Shown: positions 12,379 through 24,690, numbered from the stretch's first letter. The stretch is DNA of 64,000 bases from Triplophysa rosa (GCF_024868665.1 NC_079905.1:2539351-2603350); one strand, 5' to 3'. The notes: generated by a model not told the origin, from the sequence alone. Numbers and translations: made by a program.

Positions 12379-12948
12379 TTAGCCGGGTTTCCATCCAAAG
12401 TTGCGAATTTAGTTAATGCGCAAAATTGGAATATCGCATAAAACATTTGCGAATAAGCACCGTTTCCATCCAACTAGTCAACCGTCACATCCTAAATAAA
12501 CTGCCACTAAATATCAGTAAGAAAAGTAAGAGATAATTTTAACAATACTTGCGCAAGCAGACGATTACGAAACACAATAAATGCGGTGCTTTTGTGGATG
12601 CCGTGACAGTTCTAAGAATCAATTACAGAAATACTTTGACGACTTTGCTCAGGCATTTAAGAATGACCATCACAACATTTCTCATGCTTTGTAACAAGAT
12701 CAGTTCTCTGGTTAGTCAGGTTACGCCGTCTCATAGTGCAGTTACGCAACTTTTTGGAGGAATTTATTCGGCAAATGCGTTTCCATCTCCCATTATTCGC
12801 ATTAACCCTTTTTCGCAAAAAAGAAAAACCCACCTTAAGCGAGCGTAAAAACTTTTTTGCGAAATTGAGAAATTTGCCGTTTCCATCACTCGTTTCTGAT
12901 GCGAAACTTCAAAATGCGAATAAAACCAGAGTGATGGAAACCCGCTTA
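12379..12948. mobile_element. TIR element with GTTTCCAT arms
   Basis: Left end TTAGCCGGGTTTCCATCC; right end on the opposite strand TAAGCGGGTTTCCATCAC. Both arms continue with repeated TTGCGAA, AATGCGCA and second GTTTCCAT blocks (about 12470 and 12780-12890). The roughly 270-bp centre has no recognisable coding content. Size 570 bp. Confidence 0.8.
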
Positions 12949-15890
12949 TTGACACCCACTTCTCTGAATTACTCTCTCTTTGTGAACTATACATTCATAC
13001 GTCATATATTTTCCACATCGTTTTGTAAAATAAACAGTCGATCGTCTAATGTGCTGCCTTAAATGAGAGGTCAAAGGTCAAATGCACACAATCACACATC
13101 CCGAGGCATTTTCTCATGCATCTGTGTCTAATGCGCACGTGAAGACACATTACTCATCCGACCCTGAGACACCATTACACAGATAGGTCGCCTAAAAACA
13201 CACACACAACTAAACCTTGGGCTAGATCTATTTATTTCAGGCCTGTATGAGCGTGTTGAAGTGTCATGTTATGGGAAGTAATGAGTGTAAATGGTTTGTG
13301 TTCTGATCGACTCTGGCAGGAATGTGGATATTCCTGGAGAAGTTTAACAGACGTGGGATGATGCGACCTGGCAGAGGGAGGCATTACTATAAAAGGTGAT
13401 ATCTTTGTTCGGCAGATTTCTGAGGCACGTGGCAATTAATAACTGACCTTTAACGTCAAAGTACGTCTTAGCCGTGACATGGTTTGTATACAATAATAAG
13501 CCAGTATTGCTTTTCACAACATAAGAAAACATGCAGAAACATGCAATGATCAGGTACCGGAATCCGAGCCCGAATTGAACCCTGGCGACTCAAAAGTCCC
13601 TTCTGTGATTTTTCACGCTGATATTTTGAGCAGCGGCACCTTGACTTGCGTGCGGTTTCCCGCAGATGTATTAAGAAAAGAAACGCTCCTTTATAATGCA
13701 TTGAGAGTATTGACTTCTCCTTGGCGAGCCGTTTCCTGTTCCTGAAAGGTAACGGGAGTTCCGCCTCCCTCCGGTCGCTAATGCACCTGTCAATCAAGGA
13801 ACAAATTCAATTTAGTCTCGTTTGTGTGGACATAAAGAGGGCATAGCCGTGTCAAAAAAGAAGGTATTAAGCGCTATCACTGGGATAATAATGCATTTTA
13901 AAGAGCTGATTGCGAGTACGAGGTTAGAGTGATCGGTCAAAGAGATTACACACTTCATACGGCTCATGTCCCCTGAGGCTCCTCGCGGTGTCGAGGCTGT
14001 TCGGAAAAAGAAGTTCGAGTTTTGTGAGGGTCTGATCATTAATGGATAAAATGTAGAATATGGTCAAATCGTAAGGATCCTTTAGGACCAAACTGATCAA
14101 ATGAACTAAGCAGATAAAAACATTTATCTTCTAGGAAAACGCACCAAAAATGACTAATCATTGACAAATTATTGCCCGATACAAATCTTGTAGATTAGAA
14201 GAACAGGTTGAATGGTGTAGATGACCTAAAAATGAAAAGTTCAAGAAATATTCTTACGCGTTTCAAACCTGTAAGCGTTGTTTTCTGTACAACACAACAG
14301 CAAACATGTCTGTGAAATCCAGACTCAAAGTCTTTCAATTTAATTTTAAGATTTTGACGATAAATTTCAATACAATTATGATTTCGATTTGTCCTTATTT
14401 ACCGAGTCAATATTAAAGATATTATATCACATTATAAAGATATATAGAATAATATTTACATTATGTAGGATGTTTTTCATGTAAAAAACACTAAAAATCA
14501 CAAAAAGGCACAGACAAGGTCACACTTACAAGGAATCTTTATACAGCTATTTTCCCACCATGACAGTTCAGTCACTACCATCAAGCAAAAAAAATGAAAT
14601 ACTTCATTTGATTCGTCACTCGCTTGAATGATTTCAACGATTCAACTGAAATGATTCCCGTCCTGCATTCACATCCGAAACAGCTTGCTTTGAGCCACAT
14701 GGCCTTCTTTGAGGCTGGTTTTTAGTCCGTTTGATGTTTGACAGACAGGGTCAGTATAATCTGACGCTGTACGAAAAGTGCGGCATCGCCCACCTTCAAA
14801 AACACTGTGTAATTTACTTTAATTACGGCCTTCGCAAAACATCGCAATCCTTTTTCCTCTCTCTCCGTTCAGACAAACTCCCTTTAAAAAAAGCATGTTT
14901 GCCACAACACACATTAACCATGTGACAGAGACCGACAGAAAAAGGGAAGGACACAAGAAAGCTTTCAGTGGACCAGAGACCCTGACAATAGAGGACAGGC
15001 ACTCGCCAAATGCAGAGAGACAAGTGCAAAAATCCCATTCAGACTCATTAGGCTGTGACATGTCACGGTGCTAAGACTGTTAGCGTTACGCGCTCGGCAT
15101 ATGAATTTTTTAGCTGGCGGCTGTTTTATTCATGGCGACTTTGTGGAGGAGGCATGTTGTGTTGAGATACCCGTGATTGAGGTAAGCCAAGGGTTACCGT
15201 TTGGAAAACTCGTCGGTCTGGGTTCTGCACCTGCATTATACGTTTTATTTTTCAATAAACAGATATAAATCTTTCATGCATTGAAATCTGCAACGCTGAA
15301 TTTCCATCGCTTGTTCTTGTCGGCGGGAATTTCTCTCAGAGGTGAAAAGTGTGCCGTTACTTTCCGAAACAATCAAACTTACGGTTTTCACCGTGCGACA
15401 AGACAAAATCTTAGAAGATAATCTCATTTTCCATAATTTTGAAGTGTGTTTGCCGTTGCTAATGAGACATATTCCATCCGCCCATTTCATACTCACATTC
15501 ACTCACCAATACACAATTTGCATAATATTTCTCTAGCCAATCAGAATATGGTAGGTTATGTGGTGGGCGGAGCCATGCGAGGAAACTGGGGGTAATGGAG
15601 AGTGAAACAGTGCTCTAAATGAACCTGACATTCGGCTGCCAAAGACATTAGAGAGGTTTAGCTTTCAGCATGACTATAATGAGACCCTTTACATAGAAAT
15701 GATGTGGAGAAATGGTAATATAGTCTTTATGATTAGATGGAATCCTCAGGGAGGAGCCCAATGTTAGAAGGACAAGAGATGTGCATTTACCTTCAACTGA
15801 AGCACATTACTGTTGAAGAAATGAAAACTCCCACATTTCTCTCTCCTGTACAGACCTGCAAAAGCGATGCTCATTCTTCTAAATGTAGAG
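12949..15890. other. Intergenic, no gene seen
   Basis: Mostly unique sequence with old repeat fragments (about 14240-14460). Several overlapping ORFs under 110 codons on either strand lack domains, and none is bounded by convincing splice sites. Confidence 0.4.
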
Positions 15891-15894
15891 TATT

Positions 15895-16110
15895 TCATAT
15901 TTTTAAACTACATTTTAAACCTGTATGACTTTCCTTCTTTTGCAGAACACAAAAAAAGATATTTTGAGGAACGTTGTTATCCAAACAACACTGGCCCCAT
16001 TGACTTACATTGAATGGAAACAAAACCACAGAGACATTTCTCAAAATATATTCTTTTGTGTTCCATATACAGGGTGAGGGTGAACAAGTGATGATAGAAA
16101 AACAGAAAAA
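15895..16110. mobile_element. Palindromic MITE (GGGTGAACTAT family), partial
   Basis: AAACCTGTATGACTTTCC, TTTTGCAGAACACAAA, GATATTTTGAGGAACG, then CCATTGACTTACATTGAATG and ACATTTCTCAAAATATATTC follow the usual order of this family. The terminal TTAAAGGG-type ends are missing. Confidence 0.8.
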
Positions 16111-16496
16111 CAGTCAGTTTCAAGACACTCGTTACTCACTTATTCTGCGGTTATTTTTAAATGAAAAATAAGATGTTTTTAAATGTCGCACAGTATATAC
16201 TTTTGACAGAGAGAAAATGTGCGTAGAGCTGCCATTGATTTCAGCGAGAGGAAAATCAATTACCTTCAAACAAGTTCTCAATCTGCCCCATAGGGTAGCG
16301 CTGCTCATAAAGTGTGTTTTTACTGAATCTTCCTCAATACTTTAAGTCAAGTTTACCACACATTCAGTACTTTCAATAAAAAAACACCTGAACAGAAATT
16401 CTTAAAACTCAAGTGCAACTATCAAACATTTTCTTCTTTTGCATAATTCATAGTTATTATATACTTTACATTTTTAGACCTTCCCATGAGAAAATT

Positions 16497-16529
16497 AACC
16501 ATGGTTTTACTACAGTAAAACTATGGTTT
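16497..16529. repeat. Short palindrome AACCATGGTTTTACTACAG
   Basis: AACCATGGTTTTACT is mirrored by AGTAAAACTATGGTTT around a CAC/ACAG centre, giving a 33-bp near-perfect inverted repeat. It resembles the ends of small cyprinid MITEs. Confidence 0.6.
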
Positions 16530-16854
16530 GGCCAATGGTAATCAATGCACCAAAAAACATGGGCACAACATTTTTACCACAAAAAAAAAAAACATGCATA
16601 CTTCATTCCCTATTCATAGTCAGAAACCATTGTCGATATTTTGCTGGTCAATTCCCCTTACAGTCATTTCACTAGACTCATCATCTGTCAGAAAAGTGAC
16701 GTTTACAGCCTGAATAACCATGAAAGTCACCTCATCTGTGGTCTCGTCCGTGTTATTTTACTGACTCTTGTAGCTACAGTAACTGCGATTATTTCATCCA
16801 TCAGGTTGCCGTGCATGAGTCAATGAACTCGATCCAGACCGTTTACTTTCTCAT

Positions 16855-17260
16855 CCAGTGACCCGAGAGGAAGTTACGATTCCTTTTCAATTGCAGCTCC
16901 CGCTGTGGAAGAAGTTTGCTCTTGTCTCTCTCAGATGAATGACAAGGAATAAAGAAAAAAACCCAAGGCTGAACCGTGTAATTAGCCCGTTTGTGTTATC
17001 AATCACTTCGCCGCGACAGACTCATTTTTTATCATCAATTACCTAGAAAGCGTTTGGACAGCGATCAGACCCTGCCTGTCTTTCTCTAGCGGAGACGCTG
17101 TCAACTGCGTTAATGGAATTTTAAATCTCCTCTGCGGGGATCCACTTAAAGTGCAAGTCCCAATTAGGAGGAGGGTAATACGGCTAATCTCTCAGGAGGC
17201 AACGATCGATAACCCGGACGAAATACGGGCACTGTCGCGGTTAAGAGAGGTTCGGTCAAC
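16855..17260. promoter_or_regulatory. Candidate conserved non-coding element
   Basis: Repeat-free, balanced composition, with clustered AATTAGCCCG, TTATCAATCAC, CATCAATTACC, CGTTAATGG and CCCAATTAGG cores. No ORF of note. Conservation is untested. Confidence 0.3.
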
Positions 17261-17929
17261 AAACGGATAGCGTACCTCGAGCCCAAAAGGGCGTCCCGAT
17301 GCAGTCCAGGGTACGGACGACGGCTGGTCTACTGGAAAAGACACTCGCGAGAAATAACGTTCTATGAAGATTGATCAGAGACAAAGTTTAGAGGTTTGTG
17401 TAGTTTGATCAACTTGTAATACAACCGCAAATACAAGCAAACAGCTATGAATCTTTGATGGCCGAAGTAAGCATTTCAAGTTCAATCCCTAAGTGTGTTT
17501 ACACTAAACCGAAGACTTCATGAAGGTTTAAATGCACGATGCAATTTTTAGTATTGATGAGTGACTCATAAATATTCTATGAGTTAGTAGAAACCTTAAC
17601 CGTCTTGGCTTAAGCATCACTTCTCAATTGACCCGTTCTTTCCGACGTAGGCTATCGTTTGTCTAAGTGCATCCGACATTTCTGAGGCACACGGGAGAGT
17701 TTGTTCTGTCAAAAAAATACACAAACAGCCCAAAATGGGCTCGCCTCAGCCGTGAAGAGAAACCACAGATGGAATAATAACTCATTTCTCAGCTGACTCT
17801 CCTCTTCAATTTTAAATGAAACTTCGTTGACTTTCGTGTTTGAAGAATCGTCTATCCACAGAGCACAATCGATACTACCAGACAACATCATGAATTATTG
17901 AAACACATATCCATATTTCCTCCGTCTGA

Positions 17930-18190
17930 GCTGAGAGCTACGGCCTCATTATGAACACTAGCGTCTTTGCTGTGAACGGCTCGGCGCTGGGAGGCTAAAC
18001 GCAGCGTCTTCCATAGATTAAGCTCCATTAAAACCACTTTAGCGTGACATGCTCTTCAAGGTGCAATCGCGCTGTCAAGGACATGGATATAATGAGCCCG
18101 CACTATAGTTTCTCATTTACAGATGCCTGTAGACGAAGGAAAGGTGAGCGCTGAGAGTCATTTGCGTGGCAAAGTGCAGTTTAGCAGCAG
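17930..18190. promoter_or_regulatory. Candidate conserved non-coding element
   Basis: Unique, balanced composition with CTCATTATGAAC, AGATTAAGCTCCATTAAAAC and TTAGCAGCAG motifs and no coding signal. Listed for its contrast with flanking AT-rich repeats. Confidence 0.25.
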
Positions 18191-18372
18191 AATGAAGCCG
18201 GTGTCATACTTTTACGCCCGACAGGATCGCTGTGATTGAAAGAACATTGGCAGACTAATTGTGTCTGATTGAGATACATGACTAACATAGATTTGATGAA
18301 ATGCAACGTGTACATGAACATATGTTCACCTATTTAGGGATTACACCCTCTTTAAAGGACGGATTAAAACTA

Positions 18373-18776
18373 AACTGCAAAAAATGACATTCTTACGAAG
18401 TCTGTTTTGTAGTACAAATATCTAAACATTCTTAAATCAAGATGCACTTTCTTCACAAGAAAAGTGATCTAAGATGTTTAGTCTCTTTTTAAAGAGAAAA
18501 GTATAAGAATTAAGTAAGTTTCTGGTAAAAACAAGCAAAAAAATAAAAATAAACTAAAAGGTCAAACTAAATTCAAGTTTATTTTTCTCACCCCATTTTT
18601 GCTTGTTTCTACCATAAATTTACTTAATTCTTATATCATTTTTCATAAAACAAGCCTAAATATATTTGGTCACTTTTCTTGTCAAGTCATAGGATATTGA
18701 TTTAAGAAGTTTTAGATGTTTTTTTTACTAAAAACAAGACAAAAATGCTTAGCAAGAATGTCGTTTTTTGCAGTGT
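18373..18776. mobile_element. Long-hairpin MITE (CACTGCAAAAAATGACATTC family), copy 2, inverted
   Basis: Ends AAACTGCAAAAAATGACATT and CGTTTTTTGCAGTGT. The left arm of this copy (TAGTACAAATATCTAAACAT, then TTAAATCAAGATGCACTTTC) equals the reverse complement of the right arm of copy 1 at 3163-3610, so the two copies point in opposite directions. It is about 45 bp shorter, mainly in the central loop. Confidence 0.87.
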
Positions 18777-18860
18777 ATTTAGCAGAAGGAACTTTTCAAC
18801 AGAGATTTAATGACCACAAAAGTCAACTTTCAAATTTCATTCTGCATCTTTTCACTTGGT

Positions 18861-19100
18861 TTAAAGGGATACTCCACCCAAAAATGAAAATCCCCACCCA
18901 CCCCCACCAAGTTGTTCAGACTTCAGAACCTGTATAAATTTCTTTGTTCTGATGAACACTAAGAACGATATTTGGAAAACTGTTAGCAACTGACATTTCT
19001 GGGACATCACTGACCACCACAGTAGGAAAAATTTAAATGGTAGTCAAATGTGCCCCAGAACCATTTTCTTTCCAAAAGTCTTCAAAATATTTTATAGAAA
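18861..19100. mobile_element. Left part of a TTAAAGGGATA-type MITE
   Basis: Begins TTAAAGGGATACTCCACCC followed by AAAAATGAAAATCC, and later GAACCTGTATAAATTTC; this is the typical left half. The right half is degraded or replaced near the start of the duplicated segment at 19117. Confidence 0.65.
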
Positions 19101-19116
19101 AAAGATACCTAATGCA

Positions 19117-19507
19117 CATTTTAGAACGGAACAACATTCTAAAAGTCAACGTGCGTTGCAAAAACCAATGCAACACCATGTTGTACTTTTAGAGTGCTAT
19201 AGCATCTTTTTCTAAAGTTCCCTAAATGATTTATCTTTCATTATTTGTCATTTACTATTGCAGGTTTACCTGTGATAAATCATCATATTCATTGACTATA
19301 TGGCAAAAAAGCTCATTGTTTTATTTGAGAGTCTGACAATAGTTTAGCTGGGTTGCAGTTTGAGTTACATCAGACAAACACAGTTTTCACAGTAAAATCA
19401 AGTTTCTTTATATCAAAGTTCGCTCATTCATTCCCTCCATCCTCTTCCCACATTGTTGGTCATTAGTTATTGTATTAATCAACACAATGTAATCAACTTT
19501 CACTAAT
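19117..19507. repeat. 391-bp duplicated segment, copy 1
   Basis: Runs from CATTTTAGAACGGAACAAC to TCAACTTTCACTAAT and recurs almost identically at 21056-21448. It has no inverted-repeat ends and no coding content. By eye the two copies differ by one 2-bp indel and a few substitutions, so the duplication is recent. Confidence 0.93.
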
Positions 19508-19854
19508 GATCGTTCCGTCGTCTTCATGTTTTATTGAACACCCAATTAGACTGAGAATTCAGCGGTTAATTAGCATGCCAGGGCTCATGTTGTTGTTGTG
19601 GAGCCACGCTGCGTGTCAAACAGAGATGTGAGGGGATTTACCAAGGGACGCTTTTCGCCACGGTACGGCATGCCCTAGAAATAGCCAACTTCAGGGACAA
19701 GATCTATCATGAAACCACACCGGGCTTGTCAAAATGTCCTTAGAAGAATTCTCCTGTTGTCTTTCCTCTACACCAGCTCTCTAAATACTTTACTTTAGTT
19801 ATATTATTAGTCTCTACTGTATGTCTCCTATTATAGATTGTTGAGCCCTTCTAG

Positions 19855-20558
19855 TTAAAGGCAGGGTGGGCGATCCTGTCCAGAAATTTTTTTTGTCATG
19901 TTGCTTGGAAATCTCTTTACATCCTGATAGCAATCAAGAAGTATAGTGGACAAATAATATTATTATAATTATATATCGTCTGTGAAAGGCGTAGGACCAA
20001 AAAAACGTTCGCCAAATCGAAACGTTCCGGCCGAACGCCGTGTCTGGTCATGCGTACATTTTCAGCCAACGTATTTTGCATACCACTGCGCATCCTGTTC
20101 ACGCAGACATCGTACGTCATCAGCACGCTCACGTCCGCTGCGTCAATGTAAGGAAATGGCGGACAATCACCAAAAACCAAACTTTCCTGCGGAACCGACA
20201 ACAAGTAAATCTACAAAACGAAAGTCAGTTTTTGAAAAAGCAGTGACGAAAAAACATCTGGATCATGAAAGAGGAAAAACTCGAATTAACATCGGTTCAG
20301 CTTTTACACGGTGAAGACAGCTCCGGGTCTGAAAGACGATACCATGGTTGCTCTCTTTCTTTTAGACAGGTATGTACATGCTTCGAGAAGAATTGAATGG
20401 ATTTAGTATGTCATTCGTTACGTGGCTTTACGAAATACATTCATGTGTTTGGAGGAGGCGTGGCTTTGGACGGTGAATCGCATAGAGGGTGGGATTATAA
20501 TTTCAGTGCTAGCAGGCTAAAATTAGCACCTTTCCAAATCAACCACCCCACATTTTAA
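19855..20558. mobile_element. TTAA-bounded DNA element C with a captured-looking exon
   Basis: Left end TTAAAGGCAGGGTGGGCGAT; right end on the opposite strand TTAAAATGTGGGGTGGTTGA. The inverted repeats are imperfect but both start at TTAA, giving a 704-bp unit. TTAA targets are characteristic of piggyBac- and Kolobok-type elements (family knowledge); assignment to either is inference. The interior carries the exon-like block at 20156-20369. Confidence 0.65.
20156..20369 (+). pseudogene. Broken first-exon-like fragment, RINIG family, inside element C
   Basis: From an ATG the frame gives a Lys-rich protein start (MADNHQKP, then KRKSVFEKAV) and the motif HERGKTRINIGSAFTR. It then meets TGA, probably where a Trp codon stood, and resumes in another frame as GLKDDTMVALFLLDR, ending exactly at a splice donor (GTATGT at 20370). 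The same order of motifs (TRGRSRINIGRAY, then LAVLLLD, then a GTAAG donor) occurs at 37433-37615 in a different element. I do not recognise the function. The stop and frameshift show that this copy is dead. Confidence 0.6.
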
Positions 20559-20939
20559 TCGCTAGACCGTTAACAAATTCTTTATGATAACAGTTTTAAG
20601 AATAATCAAAAAATTGGTTCACTTGGTAATTTAGGATATGAGTTTTCAGTTGAGTGTTTTAGATTTTTTTTCTGAACAAAATGTCAGAAATGTCCTCAGA
20701 TGTCACTTAGCAGGATCTTACAGATGACCTGATGTCTGGCCAGTGCAAGGATGACAGTGGTAATACAATCATAAAAGACAGACCCAATGTTGTAAATTCA
20801 TCCAAACAAGACAAATTATTTTAGGATCATATTCTGGGGAAAAGGTCACCGTTTACTGTCCCGCAAGATAAAACATCACAAGCCAAAATTAAATCTATCA
20901 GATACACAAGAAAAAATATTTTGTGAAAAATAAATTAAT

Positions 20940-21055
20940 TTGACGAGAGAGAGAGAGACAGACAGATGGAAAGAAAGACAGACGAAAAGAAAGACAGACA
21001 GAAAGCCAAAACACAGAAAAAAGATTGATTTATTTATGATTTATTTTATTTTTTT
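20940..21055. repeat. Purine-rich imperfect microsatellite
   Basis: GA, GACA and GAAA units alternate. AAAGACAGACAGAAAGCC at 20990 recurs at 21452, on the far side of the inserted segment at 21056-21448. Confidence 0.85.
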
Positions 21056-21448
21056 CATTTTAGAACGGAACAACATTCTAAAAGTCAACGTGCGTTGCAA
21101 AAACCAATGCAACACCATGTTGCATTTTCAGAGTGCTATAGCATCTTTTTCTAAAGTTCCCTAAATGATTTATCTTTCATTATTTGTCATTTACTATTGC
21201 AGGTTTACCTGTGATAAATCATATCATATTCATTGACTATATGGCAAAAAAGCTCATTGTTTTATTTGAGAGTCTGACAATAGTTTAGCTGGGTTGCAGT
21301 TTGAGTTACATCAGACAAACACAGTTTTCACAGTAAAATCAAGTTTCTTTATATCAAAGTTCACTCATTCATTCCCTCCATCCTCTTCCCACATTGTTGG
21401 TCATTAGTTATTGTATTAATCACCACAATGTAATCAACTTTCACTAAT
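21056..21448. repeat. 391-bp duplicated segment, copy 2
   Basis: Same orientation as copy 1 at 19117-19507, with one additional AT (AAATCATATCATATTC against AAATCATCATATTC). It sits inside the purine-rich tract and is flanked by about 28-bp direct repeats of that tract (20990-21017 and 21452-21479). Confidence 0.93.
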
Positions 21449-21496
21449 AATAAAGACAGACAGAAAGCCAAAACACAGACAAAAAGAAAGACAGAC

Positions 21497-21575
<79 letters not shown>

Positions 21576-21578
21576 AAC
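21497..21578. repeat. (GAAA)n microsatellite
   Basis: About 20 uninterrupted tetranucleotide units, a polypurine strand in continuity with the tract that received the duplicated segment. Confidence 0.97.
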
Positions 21579-24490
21579 TTCAGACAAGCAGACAGACACA
21601 TTCACACATTATTTGCTGGACCTTGTCACAGTCACTGCACTTCCAGAATCTGACCTCAGTTTTATTTATTCACTTTAGCATTAAGAGGCACAAAACCTGT
21701 CACTGTAATTCCCAGGTGTGAGAGTCCAGTCACAGATGAGTTCAGAATACTCGGTTTGCAGACACTAATGAGAAAAACTGAGTTCCCTCACGACTTTACC
21801 TTCGAAGCGTAGGTCCCCAAAAACAAAGAATCAGCCATTAATTTCCCTCACTGCACACCAGAGTATCACGAGAACAATGCTGTTTTCTATTTCACGTTGG
21901 ACTAGAGCCTGAAATAGGGCCAACATCGAGGGGACAACAATTTTTTCGGAGAGCGGAATATCGCTGGACTGTTTCTGTTGCCGTCTACCTGCGCGGCTCA
22001 TGATAAATGAGAGCGGTCCCGAGAAAACGTGAAATAAATGCTTCAGAAAATATTGCTTTACAAAACTCAATGGGCTGACTTCTATAATGATTGTTATTTA
22101 TGAGCAAACGGCCTACAGGATGACAAGGCGAATTATTTTTAGCATATGTCACGCGATGGGATAACAGTCGAGACCAGACGTGTACGGTCAGTCTCGGAGG
22201 CGGACAATTCGGAGGGGAGGGGCGAACAAAATTGGTCAGTGAGCAGTACAGGCGGAGAAAAAAATAGAAATCAATAACCAATCTACTGGGGGGAAAAGCA
22301 ACCCTGAGTGTTACGTACGGCGAGGTTATCATAGCCGCTTCTGTAAATGAAGAATCTTGAAGACAGAACGGCCACTCTGAGATCGGTTTTAAGGGGTTAG
22401 TGAGGTCACAAGACGGCGTGACTATCTTCACGCTGCATAGGGCACATCAATGTCATTCGAGACACGGATGACACGCTATGACAGACACAACAGAAACTAG
22501 AAGAAGATGTGTTCATGTGCCGAGCGACTGCATCTGTTGCCATCTCAGTGCAGGTATTGACTGCTTGGAGTGAAATTAAAGATTATTTGCCATACTTTTA
22601 AATCTCAAAACTAGGTGTGTATACCATAGCGGCAATAACCGTCATTTTAGAACCACGATTATTGGCATCGTATTAGTTTTAAACATATGATTATTATAAA
22701 CACGTGATTGTTTAAACGTAAAGATTAATTTGAACATTAGTATTGTTTCCCTTTAAAATGTGAATAGATACCGCGATAATATCAGTATAATGTATCAGTA
22801 TAAAATCTGATATCATGACAGCCTTAAAATAAACAATAAGTGCATTTAATCTCATGAATTTGAATTTAACCTCATTGTGAATATAATTTTAGCAAGCCTG
22901 TGACAAAGAATACAAAATATATTTTTGAAAAGAAGCTCCAAACAAAGTCTGACCGGATGAGATGTTTAAAGCGTCTAAAATAGTCGACATACACACACCT
23001 ACGGCTGCAAGCACCCCGCCAACAATTATACAAATGAAATACCAGTAAAATTCTTTGCATTGATTATTGCTAATCCACTTCTTTTGCAAATTGGTTATTG
23101 CTTTCATCATTTTGCTGTTGCCATAGTTTTATTAAATCACTAAGCCACTCAAAGCCAAGCTTTATAGTATTTTACCAAAAGAAATGGGCATTTAGAGACA
23201 ACATCAGCCTTAATTACAGTACTAATGCAAGAGCTCAAATGGTTTATTGCAATATCAAACTACTATCCTCCACAGCCTAAAACCTTCAACCAAACATCAT
23301 ACAACTAATGGCAGATTTGCCTTGAAAACAGAACCAAACCACATAAATGAATCAACCCAATTAGATAATACTGTATATATAAAAAAGGTTTTCAACCACA
23401 CCGACCTTACAAAACCGAAAGACCTCTTGACAGACTGCCGTATATGACAGAAAACAAAACTCGATCTTTTTTTAAATCACACACACATAGAAGCAACTAA
23501 TTATGCACAGTTCTCACAAACACAGATCCAACAACACACAAACTATAAGAAACACACTTCCGTGCAAGCTGACAGTTATTAAGTCATGTTAATGGGTTTT
23601 ACCGCACGCGTTAATCTAAATTGAATATCTAGATTGAGAGTGTGCACGGATTATAAATGAAGAGCGTGCGATTAAAAGTCTATCAATTCTCCAGAGAACG
23701 TTTAGTGTAGAATCATTAGAACAAATACTAATCTTCAAAATTAGAGAACGGGTCTAAATGTACCTTCTCAACGTTGTGTGTAGCTTGGTAGAGTGAATAT
23801 TTCTGATGCTTCAGCTGCAGTCGACATGTAATGGTTTTTCTAATCCATTTGTCCTCCAAAAAACAAGAGAATCAGGAATTGTTTGGACACTCTACAATCT
23901 GTTATGCAGGACCTTTCCTTGTATCTAAACGCATAAAAAAGAAATATTGCTTTAACATTTTTCTTCAACATTTAATTTTAGCTAAACTTCGCTGCTCCTC
24001 AAAGCCATCTAGATTTATTCCTGACTTTGTTTACAACCTTTCAACATTTCTTTTCATGCCATCCACCGGGTTTAGCCGATGAAGACCTCGCCACCTCGAT
24101 GAAGAGCAGAGACAGAACAAACAACGCATGTAAAACCCCCAGAGCCAGAGTTCGAGAGGAGGTGTGAACAGTTTTGATGTTCAGGAGACACACGTGGGCC
24201 CCCATCTGCCCCCGAGAGAAAGAAATCTGTAAAAGTGGAATTTGGCACAAGACCGGTGTAAAAGAAAAGTGCCAACGCTTGTGGGAGAGACATTTCAGAA
24301 GTTAGGACATAAGTTTTGCTGTTAAAAGCGTGAGGGGCAAAACATCTTAAAAACACTAATAGATGAGTTTCATAATATGGGGTTTGAGTTGCTATAAAGT
24401 GCACATTAATATTTAAAAACAAACATAAAAAAATCTATGCATTTATGATGGCTGTCATAAGAATTAGTCAGAATTTGATTAAGTCTCCAT
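21579..24490. other. Intergenic, no gene seen
   Basis: Contains the window's longest open frame (148 codons, minus strand, 21985-22431), which has no recognisable domain, no low-complexity-independent signal and no splice context. 22610-22840 looks like an old repeat (ATACC and GATAAT units ending in GACAGCC). The rest appears unique. Confidence 0.4.
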
Positions 24491-24690
24491 GGTAAGAATA
24501 TACCATGGTAAGAATTTACTGTAGCTTTTTCTACAAAAATACTCAAGTAACAGTGAGCAAAAAATTCTGTACAAAAGTACAAAATTGTTAGTGTGAAAAA
24601 CTATCATCTATTTAAATTTTGAAATACAGGGATGGCTAATATCAAGTTTCCACAGCGTTTTAACTATAGTATTAAAGTAGAAATATTAGT
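24490..24690. repeat. CCATGGTAAGAATTTACTGTAG repeat, copy 1
   Basis: TATACCATGGTAAGAATTTA, CTGTAGCTTTTTCTAC, ATTCTGTACAAAAGTAC and AATACAGGGATGGCTAAT occur in the same order as in copy 2 at 25963-26170. Likely a degraded MITE with CCATGGTA ends. Confidence 0.7.

Noticed and set aside
21985..22431. 148-codon minus-strand ORF, the longest in the window
   Set aside because: No recognisable domain, no splice or promoter context, and ordinary intergenic composition. A length like this is expected by chance in 64 kb over six frames.
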